Assembly: GCA_018296165.2 (NCBI GenBank)
Contig: JACKQL020000147.1
Span: 30,386 to 94,385, forward strand
DNA from: Termitomyces sp. T153
Lineage: Eukaryota > Basidiomycota > Agaricomycetes > Agaricales > Lyophyllaceae
Length of the DNA stretch: 64,000 nt
Reading direction: 5' to 3'
Positions 49,001 through 60,584 of the stretch are shown here, piece by piece. How positions within the stretch are numbered: position 1 is the first letter of the stretch; every line of letters begins with the position of its first letter. The notes beneath the pieces were generated by a model that saw only the letters and a program-made list of their open reading frames with translations, did not search any database and had not been told where the DNA came from. A program made the translations under genes and the position numbers.

Positions 49001-50309
49001 CGAGGACATTTTATGGCGACTGGAGCAGAGAAGAGCGTAAATCTTTCGATCAACGGTGGTGAAGGTCCGTGTTTGCCGACTCACAGCTTTCTATCTCTCT
49101 CATAGATTCTTTTCTCCAGCCTTTGCAGCGAGTGTATGGCTCAACGATGTCTTCCTAAACACTTCATTTGGAAAGTGAGTGCTTTTCTGCCAGCGTAATT
49201 GCAGTGTCTTGATGTAACCTTCTTTGTGTAGTTCAACGAACAACCACAACAATGTGGGCGAAACTGATGAGAAGTTCATATTCCCTGAAGGAGCCTTAGT
49301 AGTTGGCAGGGACAACGTTATCACGATCGTTCAGGTAAAACTCTAAGCCTCTGCCTTGGACACTTTGAACTTATGAATATTTGGCGTTATGACATACTAG
49401 GACAATATGGGTCACGACGAGTCGGGTTGTAAGAATATCTACTCAACGAGTTCAAGTATGCATGAGCTGAGCACATTTTTTTTCTTTTGCAGCTACCCCA
49501 GACACCACGAAGAGCCCTCGTGGTGTTCGTGGCTTCCAGCTGAACTCTGGCAATTTTACAACATGGAAAGTACAAGGAAAAGTTGGTCGTTATTTCAAGT
49601 ACGTCTGCAAATTCTGCTTTCAGAGTGTCGTGTCCAAGCAGTTTTTTTTTACTCAGCTATCCCGACAAAGTTCGTGGTAAGCACTCAAATCATCTTCATT
49701 GATCACTCTCTCAAGGTGTCCCTCCCTCCATTCAGGTGTTCTAAACGAGGGTGGTCTCTTTGGCGAACGCCAAGACTGGCATCTTCCCGGGTTCGACACG
49801 TCCAACTGGACTACTCGAGATCTCATCGAGGGCCTCCCTGACTCTAAAGCTGGCGTGGGCTTTTTCGTGACCACGTTCAATCTTACAGTAACTCAGGGAT
49901 CCGACGTTCCTATGTCATTCACCTTCGAAGAACCCTTAGGACAGCCGTATCGTGCGCTGCTGTTCGTAAATGGATGGATGATGGGGAAACGTGTTGGGAA
50001 TCTTGGGTGGGTATCGACAAATTGAGTAGGCTTTGCGCATCACTAATTTATGAACAGTCCACAGAGCAAGTTCATCGTACATGAAGGCATCTTGGATTAT
50101 AATGGTGTTAAGTAAGCCCACACGTTTATTTCGAAGTATTCAGAGAGATAATGTAGATTATCAGTACTGTTGCTGTCGCACTCTGGTCCATGACTCCTGG
50201 CGTTCCTGTTACCCCCAATTTGCAGCTTTCGATTGATAATGTATACGATGGTGGAGTCGGCGGTATCGTGACAAACAATCCTCCCTGGTCGAACGTTGGC
50301 AGGGTGTGA
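46013..50309 (+). pseudogene. GH35 beta-galactosidase, 21 exons, two nonsense codons
   Basis: All 21 exons join in frame into 1,044 codons with canonical splice sites. They include micro-exons of 5 nt (46,564-46,568) and 12 nt (46,864-46,875) and short exons of 20 nt (47,137-47,156; 49,657-49,676). A signal peptide (WFSTCLFSAVFVLLSTRA) starts the protein. Then come LNGQRIIIHSGEFHTFRLPV, the acid/base Glu207 in IQIDNEY, the nucleophile Glu299 in YFPEFQGGSFDAWG, and the beta-rich domains to VGGIVTNNPPWS. Secreted enzymes of this family remove terminal beta-galactose from plant polysaccharides. Codons 161 (TAA, 46,684-46,686) and 165 (TAG, 46,696-46,698) interrupt HWATS.VAG.LRTN. Otherwise the gene looks intact, so inactivation seems recent. 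Confidence 0.9.
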
Positions 50310-51353
50310 AGTTCGATGATGACGGGAATAGCACTTAGCTGCTGCGATCAATTTGTATCCATGCACATAGGACAATTCGAAACACCGCTTCGAACAAACT
50401 GTATTGTGGCTCGAAGGAATAAGCATCTCACTCATCTGACATGGATTGGATCATCGTGAGATGACGGCCCGGCCCCCGGATGAACAGATCCTCAACAGTA
50501 CTACCCGAGTTGAGTAAGTACTTGAGCGCCTTGCACACATCGTAGATTATGAGATCTACGGATCTCGACGTCACACTTGCACATCTATATCCGCAGCTCT
50601 TTGCTTAAAATACCCACAGTTCGTGAAAAGTTCTGAACGAATTTCGCAAACGTTCTAAATCAGCTGACGTCTCTTAGTATTGCCTTTTGCCGTAGCATAG
50701 ATCGAAGCTCCTCTATATTACTGCGGTCTCAATTCTTGAAATTGCATCCAGACATTTGCGCCCGACGCCGGGTACGTAGTACTTTTGCTGTCTGCATCAG
50801 GCTTGATCGAAATCTCCCCTTGATTGCAACGCCCCACGGTTTGAGTATGGTATGGAAGGATGATGGATTAATTATAATATGGAGTGGGAGTCTATTCATG
50901 GTCACTCAGAACAAGGATCAGCCAAATGTATACGCATACCGTCGCTCAGCTTGGCACGATCGAACGAATGCCGTAGAATCAAATTGCAAGAACTGAGATA
51001 ATAGTATCACATCCGAGATCTATTTATGAAGCGTGTAATACCGTCACGGACCCACGGTTCTCACCATCAGCAAAGCAAGGGATCAGACTCAGTTGAATAT
51101 ATATGGGCGTTAAGCGTTTTATAGCTGTATGTACAAGAGATAGCCCAAAACCTGCGACGAACAGTAGACTGAGATAAAAATAAACAGGATTGGCGACAAG
51201 AAAGGAGATGGGGTAGGTGGCTTTGAAAGGTCCGCTTTCAGGCCAATCAGGTCGGTGAACGAGGCCGAAGCCAAGCACGATACATTGGGCGCTGTGCGAG
51301 ATTGGAACCAAAAGAAGATGTTGTTCTACCTCTGTAAACGGCAGTTTCTCCAA

Positions 51354-51912
51354 TTAGCCACAGAACGAGGAAAGGTGTGGGATGGATCGCACCACAATCT
51401 GGGCCCATTCAGTACTGGTGTTCATGATTCTCATCAAGGACGAATCGTCCACATCCTTGGCGCGCATTAAACACGTCTTCGACGCCGAATCCGTCCTCAC
51501 AACGTAGCTAACAATCTTGAGCAGCTCATCGAATGCAAGGGTGCATGTGAAATCTTCGATCCAACTGCGTCCACTTTTCTTCCACTTCCAAGTTATACTA
51601 CCCTCAAAAATGACGGTGCGCGTGAATGGATCCGCGTCAATGATCCTATGAGAAACGGGCGAACGAGTCCAATGGGTCGCGATGAGATCGAAGTATGAGC
51701 GAACAGCATTAGGTCCGCGAAGAATTAGATGCTTGGGGATGTGGGGAGCTGGATGGATAGTGCTGTATGGTGACTGGAGAAGTTGTGGAGAAGAAGGCCA
51801 ACAAGTAAAGTGGGTGTGTTTTGTCGTTGGCAAAGGCAGTCAGGTAGCGATTCGTAACGGCAAGGAGCTGTTCGCGCGTTGGCGTCGAGGTATAAGGATT
51901 GGAACCAGACAT
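51354..51912 (-). pseudogene. NTF2-like / SnoaL-fold protein, frameshifted, in L2
   Basis: Mirror copy of 27,960-28,518 with the same frameshift, so the break predates the duplication. Confidence 0.6.
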
Positions 51913-52955
51913 TTGCGACAGAGGGGATTGACTCGATGCATGCAAGATGAATCCGATAAATTATATACTTTTAATCAAGTGCCGGAAATACTCTGCCTCC
52001 TCCACGGGGTCGGGCAGAAGGCATAGAGCCAGACTGGCTCGGTAACACATGAAAGCCAAGATTGGCATGGTTATCCAATCAGCCGTCATCATGGAACATG
52101 ACAATTTTATGAGCTCGGCCACTTTGATTCAGACCATATAGCATCTGTAGTGTCCAATGACATCGTTGTCGAGGGTCGTTAAGTGGACATAATAGTCAAG
52201 CTTGACAGAAAGCATCTGCCGCTTGTACCGAGTTCCAATCTGATAGCTCGGTCAATCGCCCGACCTTGGTAAATGGAAAAACGCTATGTGTGAAATGCGT
52301 CAATCAAGATGGCTCTCGCGAATCCGACTAGCATCGCAAATCTTGACGACCAAGGTCACTGAAAATGGTCTGAATCTTGACGTGGCAAATCTTGACGACA
52401 AAAATTTCGACGGGCACAGTGGACTAAGCTGCGAGAACCGCCCCAAACATTCAACAAGACCACCAATCCCATTAAAGCCATATATACCCGACATCAGCAG
52501 TCCTCGATCTCCGAAAGAGTACAGTTGAGGTCTCAAGATGCCGAGCTTTGTGGAGTGGTGGAGGGCAAGTTAAAAATAAAGCGCCCGGACTTCCATGACC
52601 CCTGCTGAGGGGGGTGTACCCTATAGACAGTTACAGATTCTTTAACATGTCACCAGTGCATTATCTATGTTAGGTCGCACCGAAGTTTGCCAGGCGACTC
52701 GGGAAAATCTGGTGTGGGGTCTGGGGTAGATTCAGTTTGGAGAGCATCATAGCAGGATCACTGAGGGCAAACCTGGTAGGTTACCGGTCAGGTCGAGCAC
52801 AGGGACCTCTAGTTGCTTGTGCTCTTGCAAGAATTGGTGATCATGGAGAGCTTAGTTGTATGAGAACTCTGTTGAAGCGCTTAATACATCGTGTACTGTG
52901 ATTGGACGGAGATTAATAGCGATCATTCCAGTTTCATTCGCGGCACACCTTTGCT

Positions 52956-54880
52956 CCATCGGACGGGCGCGATGGGCAACGATGTGCAACGATGTGCAAG
53001 GCATCCTCTACAGACATTACACCAGCGATGGCTAATGCGGCGAATTCTCCTAAAACTTGGCCAAATTCAATATTGTGATTGATGAGACACCAAAATAGCA
53101 ACCGACCTAAGTGACGCTGGAAAAAACTCCCCAAGGCATCCACAGCCCCGCCAGAGCATACTGAAGAGTGAGTATAGAAGCTTGATAGGCTTCGAACTCT
53201 TCTAGATCGAAAAGTTCGATTGTCGGCGAGTCGGCTGTGAGAATGGGCCGAACTCCAGGACAGCCTTCCTTCCTGAGGATAGCACGACGTTCATCGACAT
53301 GGAAATAAAAAAATTGAGACTTCTGATACAGCGATCGCCTCATTCCGAGATATTAACCACCTTGACCGACGAAAAAAAAACAAATACAGTCCGAGCGAGT
53401 GCCTTTTAGAGCCGTTTTGGCAGGTAGTGTTCTCCGTAATTCGATGGCGAGATCTTCCTTGCTGTTAGCAGAGACGGCCAGGTGATGATCGTAGATCTAT
53501 CTATCTATGCTGTCATGATGTATTGGATATCTGCAAAACTGGATGCTCCAGAGTTCTCGAGAAAGTCCAGGTATCTTGAGTGAGACTTTTGAGCGACGAG
53601 TCAGTTTTTGCTGAGAACCCAAATAGAAAGTGTGTTTACCCCAAATCGGAGTCGATGACAGGCTTTTGGTGGTCGTTGACTTGGTCGTTGACTAGTGACA
53701 GTAAACTATACCTAGCAGCTCCGAAGTTATTGAGCATCGTGATCCTCAATGAACCATTAGGGGCAGGATGCCAGGGGACGGACACAGAGTCAATCATGGT
53801 AGTGTCGTGATTCCATTGCCTTGTCGTAGCCTGTCGAACAATGATTGGTAGGAGCTTTGCAAGACCGGCAGATCCTGAGGTCGCCTCGAGATGGTCACTG
53901 TTGGTCTGATGAAAGTAAAATACAGCGGAATAAACGCTTCTGATGCTTGTCGAGCGGAACAAACGCTTCTGATACTCATTGAGCGGAATAAACGCTTCTG
54001 ATACTCTCTAGCTCATTAGGATCACCTACTAGAGTGCTCGTGCCATGAGCCTCGACGACGTTAACTCGGTTGGAATCAATGTGCGAATTCTCCAGGGCTT
54101 ACCAGGATGATGATGAACACCAATATTGTCAAGCAAATTTTGTAGGTAAGTGTGAGTGGGGACACCGATATAGCAGCCAAAACTTTCAGGTCTGTCTGTT
54201 GGCGTCGAGTTCGGAACATATCCTGAGTCTTCGAGCGCTTCGTACGCAGTGTGTGATAGAATACGTTGCTTCAGATCCATGCTTTTCGCCTCGCAAGGAC
54301 TAATCTTGAAAAAATCAGGAGAGAAATCCAGTATATTATGGACGCTCAAGCGCCAACTTACTTATTGTCGGATTCATCGGCCCCTTCGATGAAATTACCA
54401 GTGCGTGCTTTCATACATCGCTGGGAGTTCTTGCTTTCTTGGTGGTCCGAGATTTCAAATCGCGACTCAGGATTCTCAAAATCGCCTTAGAAAAGAGCTA
54501 GTCAAGATGAAAGGAAGCGCTTACTTCAGAGAGCTTTTTGATGTCATGCTCGAGAACTTCCCACAATTTGGAAACGTTCGGAGCTCCATGCATATTCATG
54601 GCCATCCCGATAATAGCAATAGGTTCTTCTTTTGGTGGAGGCTGGTGATGTGATTGTATAGCGGGTATACTCAGGTCGAATATCGACACTTGACGCGAGG
54701 AAGTACTCGTTCGATACTTCGAGACAAGCCAAGGCCAGGTGCTACTTGAAGAAGTCGGATATGAATATCCTAAGAGGGCGATCTGATGAGGTGATCGACC
54801 ACAATGTTCCTAGATGAATGAGGAGCAGGTCGACCACAAGTTCTAAGAGAGATCTGGAAGCTGCATTCTTGGTGATGGAA
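52956..54880 (-). pseudogene. Non-reducing PKS relic B (SAT end, KS, start of MAT)
   Basis: On the minus strand SRSLLELVVDLLLIH near 54,840 is followed by EPIAIIGMAMNMHGAPNVS near 54,620, [20 protein letters not shown] near 54,260, SAGLAKLLPIIVRQ near 53,860 and ITMLNNFGAA near 53,735. An acyltransferase start comes next (ASILTLQYALAGLWMPWGV near 53,150; GEFAALAIAGVMSVEDALHI near 53,040). The nucleophile motif GHSLGE reads GQVLGE here. The relic is cut exactly at the repeat edge 52,955/52,956. Relative to the R copies the KS lacks its middle (the active-site segment) and keeps a different 3' part. Confidence 0.78.
53924..54011 (-). repeat. 29 bp tandem repeat, three copies, inside PKS relic B
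   Basis: AGCGGAAYAAACGCTTCTGA starts at 53,924, 53,953 and 53,982. PKS relic A has a single copy at the homologous place (near 17,080), so this is a local triplication. Confidence 0.9.
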
Positions 54881-55092
54881 ACGATTATAATTACTTAACG
54901 TGATGGACATACTTTGTCATCAACCAGCGCACCTAGCTTAGCCAAGCATCTCAATATGCTAGCCTAGAGGGGAAGCATTAGCAGTATCCAGCTAGCCTAG
55001 TCACAGCCAGGAGGGTCAGGCCTCTTGAAAGAATAAAATTCAGAACAAGCATAATAATTTGTACATCTGATTGATAAATTTATGCAAGCACA

Positions 55093-56880
55093 CTATGCTT
55101 TTCTCTGAATCCTCTCTCTCCCAACTTGGATACGATCTAATGGAGTTGTGACAGTTGACTGCCTTGCAGAATTCGTCCAGAACCTGTTGACAGCACTTGT
55201 CCCCTTTGATGTGAGTTGAATAGAGGTTCCAAATCGTGTAGCATGCTCTGGACTAGTGCTTGCCATAGTCGAGTGGAAGTCGAATTTTCCCCTCCAATAG
55301 AGGCTGATTAGCCCATTTGACCTAATAATCAAGAGTAAGTTATTAAAAAACCTGATTAAAAAAAGAAAACCTACTTTTCAAAGTCAACACCAACCCCATA
55401 GCTTCCAACAAGAAAGGATCCACCCTTTATAGCTTGATGGTCAATTTTTGGATCAAGCACATACCGGACACCATTTTTAACAAATTCTTTCTTGCCAGCC
55501 CACCAAAGACCATAAGCAACATCAATTTCATCAGCATCCATATGCTGGTAGTTGGAAAAGTCATCTCGTGTAATTGTGAGTGAATTAGCAAAAGGGCGTT
55601 CACTGCTGTCTCCATCAAGATTAAGAGCAGCAAACGATGGGATCTTTTCACTGAATGGCAAGGTTCAAATTCAGGATGCTGTATTGCTTAATCATTTAAT
55701 GACATACCTCATGGAAAATTCATCGATCTTTTTTCCTCCACCAGGGAAAAGGCCTAAAAGACCATCTCGATAAAACTGAGCTACTTTTGGAAATTTCTTG
55801 ATACAATCTTCATAGCTGCCAAGAAGGGTTAGTATTTGCTGCTTGGATGGAGGAAAAAATCATACATGTTGATTGAATGAATATTTGACTTAGGAGCATA
55901 AGCCACAATCGTTTTTCCTTCTTCCATGGAATTATGCCAACCTGCTCCAAACATTTTTCCAAACCTTTTTCGTTCACTAGATTTTTTTTTATGCTCAATT
56001 CCATGTGGTTTCTGAGACTAAAACAGCATGTAAATCAAAATGTACATCTCAAGGAAGAGTAAACTTACAGAATTGATAGTGATGTTATTTACTGCTGTAG
56101 TGTAGTCCATGATAGTGCTCAGAACAAACTTGACTTCATTGAAGCGGCTTTCTGTCATGGAACTGTAAGGTCTTGATTATTGACGTTAGATTTCATTCAA
56201 ATATGACATCTTGATAAACATACTCAATTTTACAACCAAAAACAAAAGCCTTGGTAGTCTCATCAAAGACAAGATGGACTCCAGGTTTTGTTATCCATGT
56301 TGTTTCTTTTTTAAGCGCTTGGAAACGATCATCATTAGGTGAAAGTGGTTCGATTCCTTCCTCTTCTATACTGAGAAGCTGTGCAAGATATTCTGTGTCT
56401 CTTTTTTTAACGTAAACATTGACATTTGGTTGCCCATACAAAGCCTGAATTAACTTGGAATTGATGTTACATTGAAGTCAGAAGATAAAATGATGTAACA
56501 GCTCACTTTATTTGCCTTCAACAGGCTTTCTTCTTCAATAGCATCATGGATGTCACTGAGCTCTTTGGCTCGGTACTCTTTGGCAAGTTTTCGCCTCCGT
56601 TTGCGATCAAAATTCTGGTAACTGGCATCAGTAAGGATTCTGAGTAGTTTGCAGACAATATGATATACTCTGTATACTTTTCTTTTCAGCTTTTCTTCCT
56701 GAAGAAGGAGTGAGCCTTGAGCTAGTTATATCAAGGGTCACTACTCACTGGCACCGATAAGGAATCATGATCTGATTCAATGATTTCTCCTTCTTCATGG
56801 TCCAAAAGATCATCACTATGAAAGAGAAGAGTACCAGTGATGTCAAAATCGACAGCTTCATTGGAGGTTTCAACAGACAT
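55093..56880 (-). CDS. Tet-like 2OG-Fe(II) oxygenase domain protein, intact, 8 exons
   Basis: Exons 56,749-56,880, 56,507-56,698, 56,224-56,444, 56,069-56,162, 55,866-56,017, 55,708-55,815, 55,375-55,650 and 55,093-55,321 splice in frame from ATG to TAG into 467 residues with no internal stop. The N-terminus is acidic, followed by a basic segment (FDRKRRRKLAKEYRAK). The double-stranded beta-helix core has His336-x-Asp338 in NYQHMDADEID, a GGSFLVGSYGVGVDF strand, His408 in KFDFHSTM and Arg421 in ATRFGTSIQL, the expected Fe(II) and 2-oxoglutarate ligands. Related Tet/JBP-type proteins oxidise 5-methylcytosine or thymine, and in mushrooms the family is expanded and linked to transposons. Substrate here is inferred. 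It is the best preserved gene in the right half. Confidence 0.78.
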
Positions 56881-57227
56881 TGTTGTCGATGGTACAGATG
56901 CAACGTGTCACAGATGTAACGCTGGCGCTGTGACGTTCCATCTCTATTCTACCATTGTCACATCCTGTCATCAGAAAGTGGGCACTCTTAGGCCTATCAC
57001 GACGAAGTACCCTTCAAGTCTATTCTGGGGTATTGACCTAGACATAACCTATGGTTAATCAACAACAATCCTTAGTTTCACTGCGGGTGTCGTCGATACT
57101 GGTGAGAGGGGTCCCTCATAATCGCACAACAGGTGTCTATAATTCCTCCCAGGCACCACCCTCGTCTTACTCGCTACTGATGCCTACCAACATTGCGTCA
57201 ACGCTACCAGTGCTGTGTCTAACACGT

Positions 57228-57446
57228 CTACTGGCCTACTAACACTTCTTGAGAACGGAGTACTTCAATAGATTTCGGAGAATACAGGCAAAGGGAGTCG
57301 ATATCCACGTCGTCGTCGATCTCATAGATGGCGAAACCAAAAACAGAAGTTAGAATTTCCTTATCATCAAGTTCCTCATCTTGTGTTGAATCTGATCGAG
57401 CGTCTTCCAGGAAAAGAGTCCTAGGAGCCAACGTACTGCTCAACAC
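57228..57446 (-). other. Unassigned acidic coding fragment, homologous to 29,750 region
   Basis: The minus strand encodes FAIYEIDDDVDIDSLCLYSP and SIEVLRSQEV. An ~80 bp DNA segment of it matches 29,755-29,825 on the plus strand. Differences are mostly CG in this copy against CA or TG in the other. I do not recognise the family. Confidence 0.45.
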
Positions 57447-57537
57447 CGTTATAGGAGAGTCACTTCCGATCGTACTTTTGACATTTGTCTGGTGCCGTCT
57501 CGGTTTCGTAGGAGCGATACCTGTTGTGGTGGTGCTA

Positions 57538-58202
57538 ATAGACGTGAAACGCGAACAATATGTTGACAGATCCGTAATGTAAAATCAGCGTAAAAGACGG
57601 GTGGCCACGAGCTGTACATCCCCACCGCCGACCCAGATACAGACACCGACTCAACCCAATCCAGATCTTCCAGCCGCACATCTCGAATAGACTTGAAACG
57701 CGAGCAATATGTTAGCCAGATTCGCGATGTAAGATCAGCGTAAAAGACGGGTGGCCACGAGCTGTACGTCCCCACCGCCGACCCAGATACAGACACCGAC
57801 TCAACCCAATCCAGATCTTCCAGCCGCACATCTCGAATAGACTTGAAACGCGAGCAATATGTTAGCCAGATTCGCGATGTAAAATCAGCGTAAAAGACGG
57901 GTGGCCACGAGCTGTACGTCCCCACCGCCGACCCAGATACAGACACCGACTCAACCCAATCCAGATCTTCCAGCCGCACATCTCGAATAGACTTGAAACG
58001 CGAACAATATGTTCACCAGATTCGCGATGTAAAATCAGCGTAAAAGACGGGTGGCCACGAGCTGTACATCCCCACCGCCGACCCAGATACAGACACCGAC
58101 TCAACCCAATCCAGATCTCCCAGCCGCACATCTCGAATAGACTTGAAACGCGAACACTATGTCAACCAGATCCGCGATGTAAAATCAGCGTAAAAGACGG
58201 GT
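57538..58202 (-). repeat. 150 bp ATG4-derived array in L2 (four full units plus part)
   Basis: The mark TAAAAGACGG recurs at 57,591, 57,741, 57,891, 58,041 and 58,191, again a strict 150 bp period but with one unit fewer than in L1. The outermost unit next to the extra segment is the most diverged. Confidence 0.95.
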
Positions 58203-59062
58203 GGCCACTGTACGCCACCTGCCTTTCCTCCTCCTCCATGGCCTTCGTCATGCCCGAAACTGAGGAGACAGACGATCGCATGAATTTTGTTGAAGATGAG
58301 AAGGAGGGGGACAGAGAAACACTTGTCGTAAGCGTGGTAGAGGAAGGTGGCAGAGGTTCACATGCTGGATGTTTCGCTCCAAGAATCCATATCAGGTCTG
58401 TACATCTATCTGGCATTGCATCAGGTACCTCATCGCCTTATCTAGATGTCCTTAACCATGTTTTTTCAGCAGTGAGGGGAGCGTTAGCGTCAACGCTGCG
58501 TTTGGGAGATGTCCCGGGTGGCACGTTGCTCGTAGAGTTGATAAAATGAGATTGGGAGGATGTGGACGATGTAGATGTGAGTATAGATAGAGGGAAGGAA
58601 GAGGTCGGTGGTACTAGTACTGAAAGTATGCGAAAACCAGCCAAGAGATGAGTAGGCAAGTCTGAGTCGGGATGGGGACGTGCCGGGCACAGAGGCGTAG
58701 AGTGAGATACGTGATGAGGACGTCGAGGGTGACGAAGACGAGGTTGGGCTCAGTACACACTGGAGGCGCGGGATTGTCACTGGCTCTACGATGATAGGTG
58801 GTTCCGTGTCCAGAGGTGGTGCGATGGCTGAAGGTTCTTCAACGGTGGGTAGTGAAGAGACATTGGTCGAGCGACGAGGTAGAAAACGTGATTTGCGAGG
58901 TTTGGAAGAACCATCAGAAGAGGTAGATGCGATGCTTCATGTGCTCAAGTCTGCGACGGACTTTGCGCGATCGCGGGTGCTTAAGGAATTTGTACGAAGA
59001 AAAATTTTGGTGGTTTTGATTGAAGAGGCGGGGCTACTAGGTGGTTGTGAGCATTTTATCAT
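57538..59062 (-). pseudogene. ATG4: ATG4 N-terminal half, relic in L2
   Basis: Mirror copy of 25,241-26,916 with the same frameshift, the same missing catalytic segment and the array at its 3' end. Confidence 0.78.
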
Positions 59063-59480
59063 GATTAGTCTAGAAAGAAAGAGTTCAGAAAGTGTTGAAA
59101 AAGACATTGAATAAATACTTGCCGAGCATATGTAAGTGTTCGGGGTCGAGCTGGATAACAAAAACATCAGCTCTTCAAATCGTGGTCAGGGCCATCTAAA
59201 ATCACGAACCTCCAGAACGAGTGCACCCGTGGCAAACACCAACGTGATAAGAAAAAAAATTAGCGCGATTGTTGTGCTCGGCGGGTAGAGGGGTTCCCTC
59301 GCCAACTGCATCGAGCCTTCCTGCGTGGCGGGCACACCACACCACCGTGGGTGGCCTCGGCCTTAAACGCAGGGGGAAAACATGAGCGTACAGAGCGTAT
59401 CGGAGAGATAATGAAGCAAAAAAAAAATGCTTTCATAATCAATCCAAATTGTGTCTATTGACACGGTCACAAGATCTTTA

Positions 59481-59653
59481 ACATGGCCGGTTCTTTCTAG
59501 GCGGATACCATCCTCCATTGGAACTTGCAATGCCAATCACGTCCTCGTGTGCCTCTGCAATCTCAATTGCCGATTCAGACTCTCGCGTGTATCCACCGGA
59601 TACAATCAAAGGTGCCGGACCCCCAGCAATTGAAACTACATCATTCAATACAG
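59481..59653 (-). pseudogene. Possible old-yellow-enzyme fragment in L2
   Basis: Mirror copy of 24,650-24,822; the same weak evidence applies. Confidence 0.35.
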
Positions 59654-60584
59654 ACCTGATGAACTTGAATAGAACGACTTGCACGGTAAATCTTACTATC
59701 TTATGCAACAAGAAATCTCTCAAGAAACACTTTCCAGAGAACCTCGCCCTTCCGCGTCTTTTGTCCAATATTATGAAAAAGCTCACTAGAAGGTGTTCAA
59801 GAGGCTGATTAGATTGACAGCGCAGTCAAATATCCCGCGAGACTTGAGAGCTATGTAGCCAGTTATGATTGTCGACTTGATCCCGATTTTTGAACATCGA
59901 CGCTGCACAATACATATCTCATTCGAGGCAAGCGATCCAGGTCCGTTTGCAGATCAGCAACTTGGAGACACAGACCAGCAGTCTACGAGCGACCGTACAC
60001 CTTGCCAACGTTCCCATATGAAAGCCGCCATGTTTTCCAAAGGAGAGTGAGTTGAGTTGTCCAAGGCGGCAGTAAGCTTGCGTAAATGATCTGACATCAG
60101 ATTGTATCGAAGCTTTTGTAGTGGGATTTCTCATGTCCTTTTCCATGTTATTTTTCTGCGACGGGATGAAGCCTAGGTGCATCACATCTCATGGACGACG
60201 TCGCAGTTACGAGGATATCAGGATACAATCCGTCTGCCAGGATGGGACTCAATAATTTTAATCATGAGACGGGAGTCTGGACCAGATGTAAACCCAAGTT
60301 AACCAGACGAACTCCAGCTTCAGGGCTGATAGGGATGGGTGTGGATATTCATCGACCAGCCTGCGTTTCGATAGAAACACACATCTAATTAGCCCTTGCC
60401 GTCGACTTCTGCTTGCATCTTGGTCGCACACGTCTCGAATGAATTTCATGGGCGTATATGTATATATTATGTCGACATGAATTATGAGATGAATTCCTAC
60501 TGTTCCTATGAGTGAGGATTGGCTACGGAAAGGTATGAGGACACTTGGGAACTCTTAACTACACCTGAGGTCTTTGCTCGTGAG

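Larger units (their letters stand above)
52956..57537. other. 4.6 kb segment present in L2 but not in L1
   Basis: L1 continues directly from the array into GCAAAGGTGTGCC (26,917). In L2 the matching sequence stops at 52,955 and resumes at 57,538. The extra segment holds a PKS relic, an intact Tet-like gene and an unassigned tail. GCT occurs at both borders (52,953-52,955 and 57,534-57,536), too short to call a target duplication. No terminal inverted repeats were seen. It may be an insertion in L2 or a deletion in L1. Confidence 0.85.
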
